From NCBI GenBank assembly GCA_009911365.1, contig QXXF01000002.1, forward strand, positions 124,001-188,000: a stretch of 64,000 bases of DNA. Direction: 5' to 3'. The notes beneath the pieces were generated by a model that saw nothing but the letters and a program-made list of their open reading frames with translations, was not told the origin of the DNA and searched no databases. Each line of letters starts with the position of its first letter. Position 1 is the stretch's first letter. This document shows positions 1 to 8,952 of the stretch, one piece after another. This DNA comes from Clostridiales bacterium (lineage in GTDB: Bacteria; Bacillota; Clostridia; Peptostreptococcales; Anaerovoracaceae). The translations under genes and the position numbers were made by a program.

Positions 1-417
1 TGCGGTTTGAGCCTCTAGTTCCGACTCAGGGCCGCCGAAGATCAGCACCGTGGCGCAGCCGCTTTTGAGAATCTCCGCCAAATTCAGCTTTGCCTGGATC
101 AGCGCGCTTTCTTTCCCTGCTGAAACAAGCCCCGCGTAGTCATACATGGTGGAATCGTAAAAATTTGGATTTCCCTGATCTTCCTTATAGCTTCTGCCTC
201 CATATACTTCTGACGGATGGCAGTGCAGATTGATGAACCCGGGTAAAATGGCGGCATTGCCCAGATCCTCATAAGGCGCGCCTTTAGGGACGTTTTGATG
301 AAAGGCCACAATTTGCGTATCCTGTACTTCCAGATACCCGTTTTCCAACTGACAATGCTTTTCTCCGTCCCATACAATGATATATTTTGCCTTTAAAAAG
401 TAATGTTCCTTTTCCAA
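1..417 (-). CDS. Amidohydrolase, N-terminal part (cut by window edge)
   Basis: Only the first 139 codons are in the window. I start it at TTG (415-417) because a GGAGGTG lies six bases upstream and the frame then stays open to position 1. The N-terminal strands of a composite amidohydrolase domain are followed by a region reading LPGFINLHCHP; its HxH (His65, His67) is the first metal-binding motif of the ATZ/TRZ and guanine-deaminase type families. Such enzymes hydrolyse C-N bonds in the cytoplasm; the substrate is not visible. It lies 24 bases after dppF and should be the last recognised gene of the sigma54-driven transporter operon, so it may process the imported solute. Confidence 0.85.
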   Translation of the reverse strand, partial: MEKEHYFLKAKYIIVWDGEKHCQLENGYLEVQDTQIVAFHQNVPKGAPYEDLGNAAILPGFINLHCHPSEVYGGRSYKEDQGNPNFYDSTMYDYAGLVSAGKESALIQAKLNLAEILKSGCATVLIFGGPESELEAQTA

Positions 418-441
418 TGAATCCACCTCCTTATAGGTTTG

Positions 442-1410
442 TCATGCCAGATGGCAGGCCACTATATGGCCCTCTTCGATGTCCCTCAGTTCCGGTGCTG
501 TGGTCCTGCAAATTTCCTGTGCCTTGGCGCATCTGGTGCAAAACCTGCACCCCGCAGGAGGATCCACTGGGCTGGGCGTATCGCCTTCCAAGAGGATCCT
601 TTCTTTTTTCAAGGAGGGATCTGGAATCGGAATGGCTGACAACAGAGCCTGAGTGTATGGATGGGAGGGATTTCTGTACAAATCATCTCTCTTGGCGATC
701 TCCATCACCTTGCCCAAATACATGACGATGATTCTGTCACAGATGTATTCCACAACCGACAGGTCATGAGAAATGAACAGCATGGTCAGCCCGAAATCCT
801 CTTTGAGTTCTATGAGCAAGTTCAAGATCTGTGATCTTACGGAAACGTCCAGTGCGGAAACCGGCTCATCGCAGATCATGAACTTGGGATCTGCGGCCAG
901 GACTCTAGCAATGCCGATACGCTGCCGCTGTCCACCTGAAAACTCGTGCGGGTAGCGATCCGCGAAGCTTTTTTCCAGGCCAACGATCTCTAGCAATTCT
1001 TCGACCCTCTGCCGCCGCTCTTTGCGAGTCCCTTTTTTCTGAATCTCCATGGGTTCCGCAATCGTGTCCGCGATGCGCATCCTTGGACTCAGGGAAGAAT
1101 AAGGGTCCTGAAACACGATCTGCAGTTCGCTGCGCATCTTGCGAAGCTCTCTTTTCTTCATGCCCATTAATTCTTTGCCTTCAAAGACGATACTGCCTGA
1201 TGTGGGTTCTGTCAAACCCAGGATGGAGCGGCTGATCGTTGTCTTCCCGCAACCGCTTTCTCCCACTAGCCCCAGCACTTCGCCTTTGTAGACATCGAAA
1301 GAAACTCCATCAACTGCTTTTACGAAAGAAGTGGGTTTTCCGATCAGCTTTTCATCTACAGAAAACCATTTTTTGATATCGTTTATGGACAATAATATTT
1401 CCTTTTCCAC
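442..1410 (-). CDS. dppF: Peptide-type ABC importer, ATP-binding subunit DppF
   Basis: ATPase subunit that pairs with DppD under the DppB/DppC channel on the cytoplasmic side. The 322 residues contain Walker A GESGCGKT (about 50-57), the signature FSGGQ (157-161), Walker B FMICDEP (from 178) and the C-terminal oligopeptide-ABC extension with its Cys cluster (CRFCTRC), normal for OppF/DppF. The start overlaps the dppD stop by one base, which suggests translational coupling. Length is typical. The solute is unknown: Dpp/Opp-like systems also carry nickel, sugars and modified amino acids. No gene for a solute-binding protein (DppA) is visible in the window. Confidence 0.9.
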   Translation of the reverse strand: MEKEILLSINDIKKWFSVDEKLIGKPTSFVKAVDGVSFDVYKGEVLGLVGESGCGKTTISRSILGLTEPTSGSIVFEGKELMGMKKRELRKMRSELQIVFQDPYSSLSPRMRIADTIAEPMEIQKKGTRKERRQRVEELLEIVGLEKSFADRYPHEFSGGQRQRIGIARVLAADPKFMICDEPVSALDVSVRSQILNLLIELKEDFGLTMLFISHDLSVVEYICDRIIVMYLGKVMEIAKRDDLYRNPSHPYTQALLSAIPIPDPSLKKERILLEGDTPSPVDPPAGCRFCTRCAKAQEICRTTAPELRDIEEGHIVACHLA

Positions 1411-2402
1411 TATGCCTCACCTGCCTCTTTCTCCTTGGTACGCAACCAGCATCTGACCTTTCTGCCACCGCCGATTTCTTCCAGTTCAGGTTCTTTTTCT
1501 TGACAAATATCCATGGCATGTTCACACCTTGGACAGAATCTGCATCCCTTCCTGATTTGATTAGCGCCGCTCTTAAAGGGGATCATGTACAGCTTTTCAT
1601 GATTGCCGATCTTTGGAATGGACTTCATGAGTCCTTCCGTGTAAGGATGCAGCGGTTTTTCAAACAAGTTTTCCACCGTGGCTTCTTCCACCACCCTGCC
1701 AGCGTACATCACTACCACGTATTTCGCCACTTCTGCGATCACGCCCAGGTCATGGGTGATCATCATAATGGACATTTCCCGTTCCGACTGCAGCTTGCGA
1801 ATCAGGTCCAAGATCTGCGCCTGGATAGTCACGTCCAGCGCTGTGGTCGGTTCGTCCGCAATCAGCAGCTGCGGATCACAAGACAGAGCCATGGCGATCA
1901 TGGCCCGCTGCAGCATGCCGCCTGACATTTGGTGCGGATATTCTTTGACTCTCTTTTCTGGAAACGAAATGCCCACCTCTCGAAGCAAATCAATGGCCAT
2001 TTGTTCCGCTTCCTTCTTGTTCTTCTTTTGATGCAGCACAATGGCTTCTTCAATCTGCGAGCCTATGGTGTACAGCGGATTAAATGAGGTCATGGGCTCC
2101 TGAAAGATCACGGAGATCCGGTTTCCTCTGATCTTCATCATTTCTTCCTCTGTCTTCCCCAGCAAATTTTCCCCTTGAAAGATAATCTCACCGCCAGTGA
2201 TCTTTCCCGGAGGATAGGGAATCAGCCGCATGATGGACATGGCTGACACGCTCTTTCCGCTGCCCGATTCTCCGACAATACCCAGCACTTCCCCTTTCTT
2301 TATCTTAAAAGTCACGTCCTGCACCGCAGGATTTTCTTCTTTTCCGTTATAAAAAGTGACGGAAAGATGATTGACTTCGATCAAATTTTCTTTTTTATTC
2401 AT
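1410..2402 (-). CDS. dppD: Peptide-type ABC importer, ATP-binding subunit DppD
   Basis: Second ATPase of the importer, 330 residues. Walker A GESGSGK lies near residues 44-50, the signature MSGGM is followed by LQRAMIA, and Walker B reads [12 protein letters not shown]. The C-terminal tail carries the [14 protein letters not shown] cluster seen in DppD/OppD proteins. It starts 21 bases after dppC and ends inside the first base of dppF, so the four transporter genes form one tight unit. Family knowledge gives import of peptides or peptide-like solutes; the neighbouring hydantoinase-type enzymes suggest an amide or ureido compound, which is inference. Confidence 0.9.
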   Translation of the reverse strand: MNKKENLIEVNHLSVTFYNGKEENPAVQDVTFKIKKGEVLGIVGESGSGKSVSAMSIMRLIPYPPGKITGGEIIFQGENLLGKTEEEMMKIRGNRISVIFQEPMTSFNPLYTIGSQIEEAIVLHQKKNKKEAEQMAIDLLREVGISFPEKRVKEYPHQMSGGMLQRAMIAMALSCDPQLLIADEPTTALDVTIQAQILDLIRKLQSEREMSIMMITHDLGVIAEVAKYVVVMYAGRVVEEATVENLFEKPLHPYTEGLMKSIPKIGNHEKLYMIPFKSGANQIRKGCRFCPRCEHAMDICQEKEPELEEIGGGRKVRCWLRTKEKEAGEA

Positions 2403-2423
2403 CTCTGCCTCCTTTTGGCTTTC

Positions 2424-3269
2424 CTACATGCGAGGGTCCAGGACATCACGAAGTCCATCGCCCAGCAGGTTGAATCCGGTCACTGTAACGAAGATGAAGA
2501 TTACTGGAAATCCTGAGATGTGCGGTGAAGAGCTGATGTAGTCCTTCCCTGCGCTGATGAGCGCACCCCACTCTGGAATCGGCGGCGTGGCCCCGATACC
2601 TAGGAAGCTCAATGTTGAAATGGACATGATGATCCAGGCCATTTCCAGCATGGAGTAGACCACGATAGTAGGAACGCAGTTAGGCAAAATATGTTTTGTC
2701 AGGATCCTCAAATCTGATCCACCCGCAGCAATGGACGCTTCGATATATGGCATTTCTTTCAACGATAGCACCAAGCCCCTGATCAACCTGGCGTAGGCTG
2801 GCATGGAGCCAAGCCCCACGGCAATGGTCACGTTACCCAGGCCTTGTCCTAAAGTAGCGACAATGGCAATGGCAAGGAGCATGCCTGGAAAGGCCATGAG
2901 GATATCCATAAAGCGCATCAATGGGTTGTCCAGATGCTTGTAAAAGCCAGAGAGCAGGCCAGTAGGCACTCCGATCACCACGGCCACGGCCAGAGACAAA
3001 AGGCTATAAGGAATGGTGATCCTAGCGCCATACACCATCCTGCTAAGGACGCACCTGCCCAACTCATCAGTCCCCAAGGGATAGCCTTCCATGGGTCCTT
3101 TCAAAGCCATGGTTCCATCAGTCAGATATGGGTCATGAGGCGCTAACGCTGGCGCGAATATGGCGATCAATATCATGATGAATAGGATCACGGAGCCTAC
3201 AACCACGCTTTTATTGTAAAAACATTTTCGCAGCATCATCATTGCTGAACTGTTGTTCAAAGTTTCCAA
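2424..3269 (-). CDS. dppC: Peptide-type ABC importer, permease DppC
   Basis: Inner-membrane permease with a short cytoplasmic N-terminus, a first helix near residues 25-45 and the BPD_transp_1 domain; the EAA loop reads EASIAAGGSDLRILTKHILPN. The frame is open from a TTG at 3305 inside dppB, but I prefer TTG at 3267-3269 because AGGTGGTG sits about six bases before it, just after the dppB stop; GTG codons at 3281 and 3278 are alternatives. The protein forms the channel with DppB. N-terminal position is uncertain by up to twelve residues; the family call is firm. Confidence 0.85.
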   Translation of the reverse strand: METLNNSSAMMMLRKCFYNKSVVVGSVILFIMILIAIFAPALAPHDPYLTDGTMALKGPMEGYPLGTDELGRCVLSRMVYGARITIPYSLLSLAVAVVIGVPTGLLSGFYKHLDNPLMRFMDILMAFPGMLLAIAIVATLGQGLGNVTIAVGLGSMPAYARLIRGLVLSLKEMPYIEASIAAGGSDLRILTKHILPNCVPTIVVYSMLEMAWIIMSISTLSFLGIGATPPIPEWGALISAGKDYISSSPHISGFPVIFIFVTVTGFNLLGDGLRDVLDPRM

Positions 3270-3282
3270 TTTCTTCACCACC

Positions 3283-4221
3283 TTAATACTTGATTCTCGG
3301 ATCAACCGCGCTGTAGGTCAGATCCACGATCAGATTCACCACCAGGAACATGACCGCGAACAGCAGGATGCTGGCCTGAATGACCGGATAGTCGTTTCCC
3401 AAGATCGCTGTAATGGAATATCTGCCAAGTCCCGGCCAAGCGAAAATGTTTTCAATGACCACCGAACCGCTGAGCATGTAGCCCGTCTGCGTTCCGATCA
3501 CTGTGATCAGCGGCAGAGAAGCGTTTTTCAGCGCATGTTTGATAACGATCACTTTATATCGCAGGCCTTTTGCCTTTGCGGTCCTGATATAATCCTGCCG
3601 CATGACTTCCAGCATTTCCGAGCGAGTCAACCTGGAAATGGAAGCCATCTGAGGAAGGCCCAGCATCAACGCTGGCAAGAACGCATGCAGCACGCCGTCT
3701 AGGCTGAAAAACGATTCTCCCATACCAGAAATCGGAAATAGGCCGAGCTGCAGGCAAAGGAACTTCATCAACATCAAGCCCAGCCAGAACTGGGGAATGG
3801 ATACGCCCACCAAGGTCAATCCCATGCAAGCCTTGTCAATCCAGGTGTTCTGTTTAAGGGCCGCGAGGATCCCCAGTGGGATGGCCGCCAGCACGGACCA
3901 GATTCTGGCGAATACGATCAGATAAACGGTGTTGACCAAAGCTGTCATCAGGTCTGTACTGATTTCTGTCTTTCTGACAAAAGATCTCCCGAAATCGCCG
4001 TGAAGCACATTGACTAAATAGTCTACGAACTGTTCCCATATGGGTTTGTTCAATCCTAATTGCGTCCGAATCGCTTCAATATCTTCTACGCGGGCGGAGC
4101 TTCCTGCCAATTTCACTGCAGGATCGCCTGGTGTGAACTGCACGATCAAAAAGGTTATGGCGATCACGCCTAGTAAGATGATCGGCAGCTGGATCAGACG
4201 TTTCAGTAAATATTTCTTCAT
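3283..4221 (-). CDS. dppB: Peptide-type ABC importer, permease DppB
   Basis: First gene of the importer operon, 312 residues. It begins with the classic MKKYLLKRLIQLPIILLGV helix and the FTPGDP motif of DppB/OppB/NikB proteins, followed by the BPD_transp_1 domain with about six membrane helices; the EAA loop reads DYIRTAKAKGLRYKVIV. AGAAGGAGAAAGG lies directly before the ATG. Transcription is expected from a -24/-12 promoter about 65 bases upstream, so expression should depend on sigma54 and an activator, most simply the one encoded just upstream at 4607-5989. Confidence 0.9.
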   Translation of the reverse strand: MKKYLLKRLIQLPIILLGVIAITFLIVQFTPGDPAVKLAGSSARVEDIEAIRTQLGLNKPIWEQFVDYLVNVLHGDFGRSFVRKTEISTDLMTALVNTVYLIVFARIWSVLAAIPLGILAALKQNTWIDKACMGLTLVGVSIPQFWLGLMLMKFLCLQLGLFPISGMGESFFSLDGVLHAFLPALMLGLPQMASISRLTRSEMLEVMRQDYIRTAKAKGLRYKVIVIKHALKNASLPLITVIGTQTGYMLSGSVVIENIFAWPGLGRYSITAILGNDYPVIQASILLFAVMFLVVNLIVDLTYSAVDPRIKY

Positions 4222-4285
4222 CCTTTCTCCTTCTTTCTATCCTCATTTTGATTCACGGCATCAGGACCGTTTTGTATGATATTAA

Positions 4286-4303
4286 ATGCAACAATTATGC
4301 CAA
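4286..4303 (-). promoter_or_regulatory. Sigma54 (-24/-12) promoter of dppBCDF
   Basis: Read on the minus strand the site is TTGGCATAATTGTTGCAT. It has the invariant GG and GC dinucleotides with exactly ten bases between them and matches the TGGCA-N7-TGC consensus. Transcription would start near 4276, giving a leader of about 55 bases before the dppB ATG at 4221. The adjacent gene encodes a sigma54 activator, which strongly supports the call. Confidence 0.88.
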
Positions 4304-4362
4304 GTCCCTACGTTTCGTATTTTCAACCATCGCGGCAATTGGCCGAATATTTTTTCTATATT

Positions 4363-4397
4363 TTTTTACTTTTTTAGACAAAAAATTTTTACTTTTT
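4363..4397. promoter_or_regulatory. Tandem direct repeats, possible activator-binding sites
   Basis: TTTTTACTTTTT occurs at 4363-4374 and again at 4386-4397, 23 bases apart, about two helical turns. They lie 60-95 bases upstream of the -24 element, the usual distance for enhancer sites of sigma54 activators. Low complexity of the repeat makes chance a real alternative. Confidence 0.35.
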
Positions 4398-4521
4398 ACC
4401 AAAAACCACAGGGACATCATTTGTAAAAGCCGCCTTTCTCCAAAGTTTCGAGCATTCTTGTCAAAAACATCGCCTTTTCTGATTTGTTTTTACAGATGGG
4501 TTTTGCTAATGTTTCCTATGT

Positions 4522-4568
4522 GAAAAGCCGCCCCTGCCTGCCTTTTTGGCAAACAGGAACGGCTTTTC
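4522..4568 (-). terminator. Terminator after the sigma54 activator gene
   Basis: Inverted arms GAAAAGCCG (4522-4530) and CGGCTTTTC (4560-4568) enclose a second pairing of CCTG with CAGG. On the minus strand it follows the activator stop at 4607 by about 40 bases and ends in TTTTC. It separates the activator transcript from the sigma54-dependent dpp operon. Confidence 0.7.
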
Positions 4569-4606
4569 TAAAACCAGCATAGGATCAGACCTCAGCAAAG
4601 CGTCCC

Positions 4607-5989
4607 TTACCGCTTTCTCTCCTTTAATCCATACTTTAACAATTTGTAATTCAGCGCCTGCTTGGAAATCTTTAGCTTGGCCGCTGCCAGAGAACTGTTT
4701 TTCGTTGAATCAATGGCCCTGATGATCAGTCGTTTCTCATATTCCTCCACCTTTTCCGTAAGGCTCAGATTATCGTCATAATTGACCATCATGGACTGTT
4801 CCTCTTCATAATGGGCTGTCAGATAGCGGGGCAGGTTTTCTTTGCTGATTTCATGAGAGCTGATCACATTGAACGCGCCTTCGATCACGTTCTTCAATTC
4901 TCTTACGTTTCCCGGCCATGAGTACTGATAAAACAGATCCAGCACTTCATCCGTGACACCGATCACATCTTTGTTCATCCGCCGGTTGTTTTGATCGATA
5001 AAATAATTGGTCATAATGGGAATGTCCGCCAGACGGCTGCGCAGGGAAGGGATCTCGATAAGCACTGTGCTGAGACGGTAAAACAAGTCTTCCCTGAGGA
5101 AACCCTCCTTGATGCAGTCCATGGGATTTTTGTTGATAGCACTGATCACTTTCACGTCAAAGGAGATGGACCGGTCCCCACCAATGCGCCGCACTCGCTT
5201 TTCCTCGATCACTTTCAGGATCTTTGCCTGCATGCCGATCTCCATGGAATTGACTTCATCCAAAAACAAGGTGCCGCCGTCCGCAATTTCAAAGAGGCCG
5301 GCTTTGTCCTCCGCTCCGGTAAAGCTGCCTTTCACTGTGCCGAACAAAATGCTTTCTAATAGATTGGAAGGGATCGCCGCGCAGTTTTGGGAAACGAACC
5401 GATGCCCGCAGCGCACGCCCGAGGTATGAATACTCTGGGCGATCATCTCTTTACCAGTGCCCGTCTCTCCGTAAATCATCACTGCGGAATCCGTATTGGC
5501 GATCATAGGGATCTGCCTTTTGATCTCATTTACCTTCTTGGAGGATGAGACGATATCTTCCAGCCGGTATAACGACTCTGTCTCGCTTTTCAGCTTTGGC
5601 AGATCGATATACCGGCGCTGCACGTCCCGATTCCGATCATCATCAATGCTGCGTGAAAAGTCAATGGCTCCTGCGATCTTTCCATTCTGCATGATGGGGA
5701 TCGTGCTGCAGATATTGGTCACCCGATCTCCATGGCTGGTGGTCAGATGCTCTACCCGATCATAGATAGGTTGACCTGTCTTCAAGACCTGCATGATGGT
5801 GCTGTCTTCTTCCCGAAGCTCCGGATGGATCTCCAAAATGGTCTTTCCCACGATCTGGTCCAGCTGCAAACTGTACAGATCAGTCCTAAAGTTGGTGTAA
5901 TACCTGATGATCCCTTTTTCATCGGTAATGATGATCCCATCGAAATAGTTATATATGTTCAGTATTTTTTCGATATTCAAGTCAGCCAT
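4607..5989 (-). CDS. Sigma54-dependent transcriptional activator (PAS-AAA+-Fis HTH)
   Basis: Cytoplasmic enhancer-binding protein that should remodel sigma54 RNA polymerase at the dpp promoter. The 460 residues show an N-terminal PAS-like sensor (about 10-115), a AAA+ core with Walker A GETGTGKE (174-181), the sigma54 contact loop GSFTGA (221-226; Ser instead of the usual Ala) and Walker B GGTLFLDE (238-245), then a Fis-type helix-turn-helix at about 435-458. This is the RocR-like layout common in Clostridia. It is the last gene of the catabolic operon, 125 bases after the MATE gene, and may sense a pathway intermediate through the PAS domain (inference). Confidence 0.93.
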   Translation of the reverse strand: MADLNIEKILNIYNYFDGIIITDEKGIIRYYTNFRTDLYSLQLDQIVGKTILEIHPELREEDSTIMQVLKTGQPIYDRVEHLTTSHGDRVTNICSTIPIMQNGKIAGAIDFSRSIDDDRNRDVQRRYIDLPKLKSETESLYRLEDIVSSSKKVNEIKRQIPMIANTDSAVMIYGETGTGKEMIAQSIHTSGVRCGHRFVSQNCAAIPSNLLESILFGTVKGSFTGAEDKAGLFEIADGGTLFLDEVNSMEIGMQAKILKVIEEKRVRRIGGDRSISFDVKVISAINKNPMDCIKEGFLREDLFYRLSTVLIEIPSLRSRLADIPIMTNYFIDQNNRRMNKDVIGVTDEVLDLFYQYSWPGNVRELKNVIEGAFNVISSHEISKENLPRYLTAHYEEEQSMMVNYDDNLSLTEKVEEYEKRLIIRAIDSTKNSSLAAAKLKISKQALNYKLLKYGLKERKR

Positions 5990-6114
5990 GTGAGGACACC
6001 TCTCATCCAGATTTTATTATGCAAGAAACATCAACAAAGTCTGCTGCTGAAAGAGGATCGGCAAAGCAGGCTTTGTTCTTTTCATTTTAACACAAAAGCC
6101 CCATATGGGAAATC

Positions 6115-7518
6115 TCATTTGACAATCAGCGCCCCTTTCAGCCAGCCTTTCCTCGCCAGACGGATCAAGCACAATCCCCCTCTGACGCAAAGTTCAACGC
6201 ACATGGCTACCCACACGCCCCGCAGACCAAGACGGGGCGCCAAAAGCGCCGCAAGAGGCAAACGGACCACCCACATACTGAAAAAGTTCATGCAGCTGGG
6301 AACCAGCGTGTCTCCCGCGCCCCGGAACACCCCGGAAGCCGCCAATGACGCGCCATACAACGGTTCGGCGAAGGCTGCGACTCGCAGGGCCATAGCGCCC
6401 AAGGCAATGATCTCAGGATCAGGACTCAAAATGCCGATCATCCACGGCGCCGCCAGGTACATCAAAAATCCCGCTACCGTCAGCACAGCCATGCCCAGCA
6501 GAGTAGACATCCAGGCTAACCGCAGAGCCAGATCTCGGCGCCCTGCGCCAATGCTCTGCCCGATCAGCGTGGTGGCCGCCGTGCCGATGCCGTGACCGGG
6601 CATATAGCATAGCCCCTCCGCTGTCACAGCAAAAGCGTTCGCTGCGATGGCCACAGTCCCCAGAGGCGAGACGACTCGGATAGTCCCGATGATGGCTCCG
6701 CACATGACCGCCTCTTCAAATCCTATGGGCAGCGCGATCCGCAAGGCAGTCTTGATCCGCTCCATAGAGAATGTCATTTTTTCTTCTTTTCTAAGACGCA
6801 GGATCGGAGAGCGCATTAAAAGAAAATAGGACAGCAGAAGAACGGTCACGACCTGTGCCAACGCCGTTCCCAGAGCCGCGCCAGCAACGCCCAGACCTGC
6901 GCCCGGCAGAACGAAGGAACCCATCTTTCTGGAGGGGAAGATCAAAAGGAGGTTAAACGCCACGTCCAGCCCGCACATGATCACCTGCAATATGCTGGGA
7001 ATCCGCATGTTGCCGCTGGCTTGAAGCATGCCTACGGAGACATGCAGCATCTGTGTCACAGGCACGAAAAGGACATAGATCAGGAAATAGCGGGAAGCGC
7101 CGCCACAGATCTCCTGCGCGCCGCCTAACCAATGGGGCAGATAGCCGCTGACAGCAACACCCACAAGTACTAGAGGAACACAGAAGATCAATGTCACGCA
7201 GAAGGCTTGTTTCATAGTGTTCCTAGCCTCGCAAAACGCTCCAGCTCCGATGCTCTGGGCCACCTGCACATTAAAGCCGATGGCAGCGGCCATGCATACG
7301 CCTCCAAAAAGCCAGGTGCTGGAAGACACTAAACCAATGGAAGCGGAAGCATCGGCTCCCAGCCTGCCTAACATGGAAGCATCGATATATTGCATGATGA
7401 TGCTGGAAATCTGCGCCAGAATGGCAGGCACGCTCAACTGAACGATCAGCAAAAGCTGCTCTTTAAAGGACAGCTCCCCGCCTGCCCGCAGTTTTTCTAA
7501 AAGACCTGATCTTCCCAT
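6115..7518 (-). CDS. MATE family efflux transporter
   Basis: Multidrug and toxic compound extrusion family member, 467 residues, about twelve membrane helices in two homologous halves; the segments QYIDASMLGRLG and GFEEAVMCG sit at the equivalent places of each half. These proteins export cationic or organic solutes using a Na+ or H+ gradient. The gene starts six bases after the hydantoinase stop, so it belongs to the operon. It could export a toxic intermediate or excess product of the pathway; that is inference from context. Confidence 0.9.
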   Translation of the reverse strand: MGRSGLLEKLRAGGELSFKEQLLLIVQLSVPAILAQISSIIMQYIDASMLGRLGADASASIGLVSSSTWLFGGVCMAAAIGFNVQVAQSIGAGAFCEARNTMKQAFCVTLIFCVPLVLVGVAVSGYLPHWLGGAQEICGGASRYFLIYVLFVPVTQMLHVSVGMLQASGNMRIPSILQVIMCGLDVAFNLLLIFPSRKMGSFVLPGAGLGVAGAALGTALAQVVTVLLLSYFLLMRSPILRLRKEEKMTFSMERIKTALRIALPIGFEEAVMCGAIIGTIRVVSPLGTVAIAANAFAVTAEGLCYMPGHGIGTAATTLIGQSIGAGRRDLALRLAWMSTLLGMAVLTVAGFLMYLAAPWMIGILSPDPEIIALGAMALRVAAFAEPLYGASLAASGVFRGAGDTLVPSCMNFFSMWVVRLPLAALLAPRLGLRGVWVAMCVELCVRGGLCLIRLARKGWLKGALIVK

Positions 7519-7524
7519 ATATGT

Positions 7525-8934
7525 TTATATCCCACTATAGCATCCCGCATACATCTTTGCTGGAACAAATCTGCCCATGCCATGGTTTCCTACGAATTTC
7601 CCACCTTCCACGGCCACGTTTCCACGGAGCAGCACGGTCTCCACCTTCCCTGTCTGCTTTCTGCCCTCATAGATATTGTAGTCCACGCCGTTTGGGTTGT
7701 CGGCAAGGCGCACCGTGCCCTCCCAGGATGGGTCAAAGATGACGATGTCAGCGTCAGAACCCACTTCCAGCGCTCCTTTTTGAGGGAAGATGCCGTTGAT
7801 CTTCGCTGGCTTTGTGGAGATCAGTTCCACGAATTTCTGCCTGGATATCCTGCCTCCTTCCACGCCGTAAGTCCAGATCATGGAGAAACGGTCCCCGGCT
7901 CCCGGAGCGCCGTTAGGGATCTGGGTGAAATCGTCTCTGCCAGCCTGCTTCAATTCCGCCACGTCAATGCCGCAGTGATCGGAAGAAATGCCAGTGAGCA
8001 GTCCGTTGTTCAGAGCTTCCCAAAGCGCTTCGATATCCTCTTGATCCCGCAGCGCCGGCGAGCAGACGAACTTTGCCGCCTCATTGAAGTCCGGATGGTC
8101 TAAGACTTCTTTCGTGGTGGTCAGATAATGGGTGCAGGTTTCCCCGTTGACATTGATACCTTTTCCTCTGGCTTCCTTGATCTCGTCCAGGGCCTCCCTG
8201 CAGGTCACATGGGCCACATAAAGGGGCGTTCCTACCTTGCCAGCCAGATAAGCGGCCCGGCGCACGCCCTCAGCCTCTGTGAAAGGCGGCCGGGAAACGT
8301 AGTGGTACTTTGGCGTCAGCTGTCCTTTTTTGACGCATTCTCTGCGCAAAAAGTCCAGGATCTCCCCGTTCTCCGCATGAACAAAGACTGTCGCTCCCAC
8401 CTTTTTGGCATTTTCTAGGATCCGGTAATAAGAGCCGTCATCCACATGGAGCGGCGAACCATTATATGCCATGAAGATTTTGATATTGGAAATGCCCTTT
8501 TCCGGAAAAAGGTCGATCTCATCAAAGATGCTGTCCATCAGATCCGTGACCATAGCGTGCAGGGAAAAATCCACGCAAGCCTTATCCTTTGCCCGCACGT
8601 TGATCCGGTAGTCGATAGAATCCAGCAGGCCCCTGCCCGGGTCCTGCGGCGCGAAATCCACGATGGTGGTGGTGCCGCCGACAATGGCCGAATCCGTTGT
8701 CTCATAGCCAGCCGTGTCCTTATCTCCCACATTGCAGAGAGCGGAAAAATGGGTATGCTGGTCCACGCCGCCAGGCATTACCAGCTTGCCGCCCGCATCT
8801 ATGACACGGTCCCCCTCTTTTTCGTCACAAATGCTCCTGCCAATGGCAGCGATCTTTTCACCCTCAATGAGGATGTCTCCTTGAAATTCATTGCGATCTG
8901 TGATGATCGTTCCGTTTTTAATCAAAGTTTTCAT
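7525..8934 (-). CDS. hydA: Dihydropyrimidinase / D-hydantoinase
   Basis: Cyclic amidohydrolase that opens dihydropyrimidine or 5-substituted hydantoin rings to N-carbamoyl acids. The 469 residues include the first metal motif DQHTH (His60, His62), the carbamylated lysine in NIKIFMAYNGS (Lys152), metal His in FVHAENG (186) and YVAHVTC (242), and Asp in SSDHCGI (319): all binuclear-site ligands are present. Length is normal for the family. It starts 18 bases after the racemase-like gene. Neighbouring racemase and carbamoylase favour hydantoin use over pyrimidine breakdown, though exact substrate cannot be read from the sequence. Confidence 0.9.
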   Translation of the reverse strand: MKTLIKNGTIITDRNEFQGDILIEGEKIAAIGRSICDEKEGDRVIDAGGKLVMPGGVDQHTHFSALCNVGDKDTAGYETTDSAIVGGTTTIVDFAPQDPGRGLLDSIDYRINVRAKDKACVDFSLHAMVTDLMDSIFDEIDLFPEKGISNIKIFMAYNGSPLHVDDGSYYRILENAKKVGATVFVHAENGEILDFLRRECVKKGQLTPKYHYVSRPPFTEAEGVRRAAYLAGKVGTPLYVAHVTCREALDEIKEARGKGINVNGETCTHYLTTTKEVLDHPDFNEAAKFVCSPALRDQEDIEALWEALNNGLLTGISSDHCGIDVAELKQAGRDDFTQIPNGAPGAGDRFSMIWTYGVEGGRISRQKFVELISTKPAKINGIFPQKGALEVGSDADIVIFDPSWEGTVRLADNPNGVDYNIYEGRKQTGKVETVLLRGNVAVEGGKFVGNHGMGRFVPAKMYAGCYSGI

Positions 8935-8952
8935 AAGTGTCTCTCCCCTTCC

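Larger units (their letters stand above)
4222..4606. other. Intergenic control region between sigma54 activator and dppB
   Basis: This 385-base non-coding stretch holds the activator terminator (4522-4568), two direct repeats TTTTTACTTTTT, a small CGGC/GCCG dyad (4333-4345), the -24/-12 promoter and the dppB leader. It is strikingly A/T-rich on the far side of the promoter, which suits the bending needed for activator-sigma54 contact. No open frame with a ribosome site was found in it. Confidence 0.7.

Noticed and set aside
5732-6595. 287-codon plus-strand frame antisense to the activator and MATE genes
   Set aside because: No ribosome site, Arg/Pro-rich shadow translation, and both antisense genes show clear family motifs.
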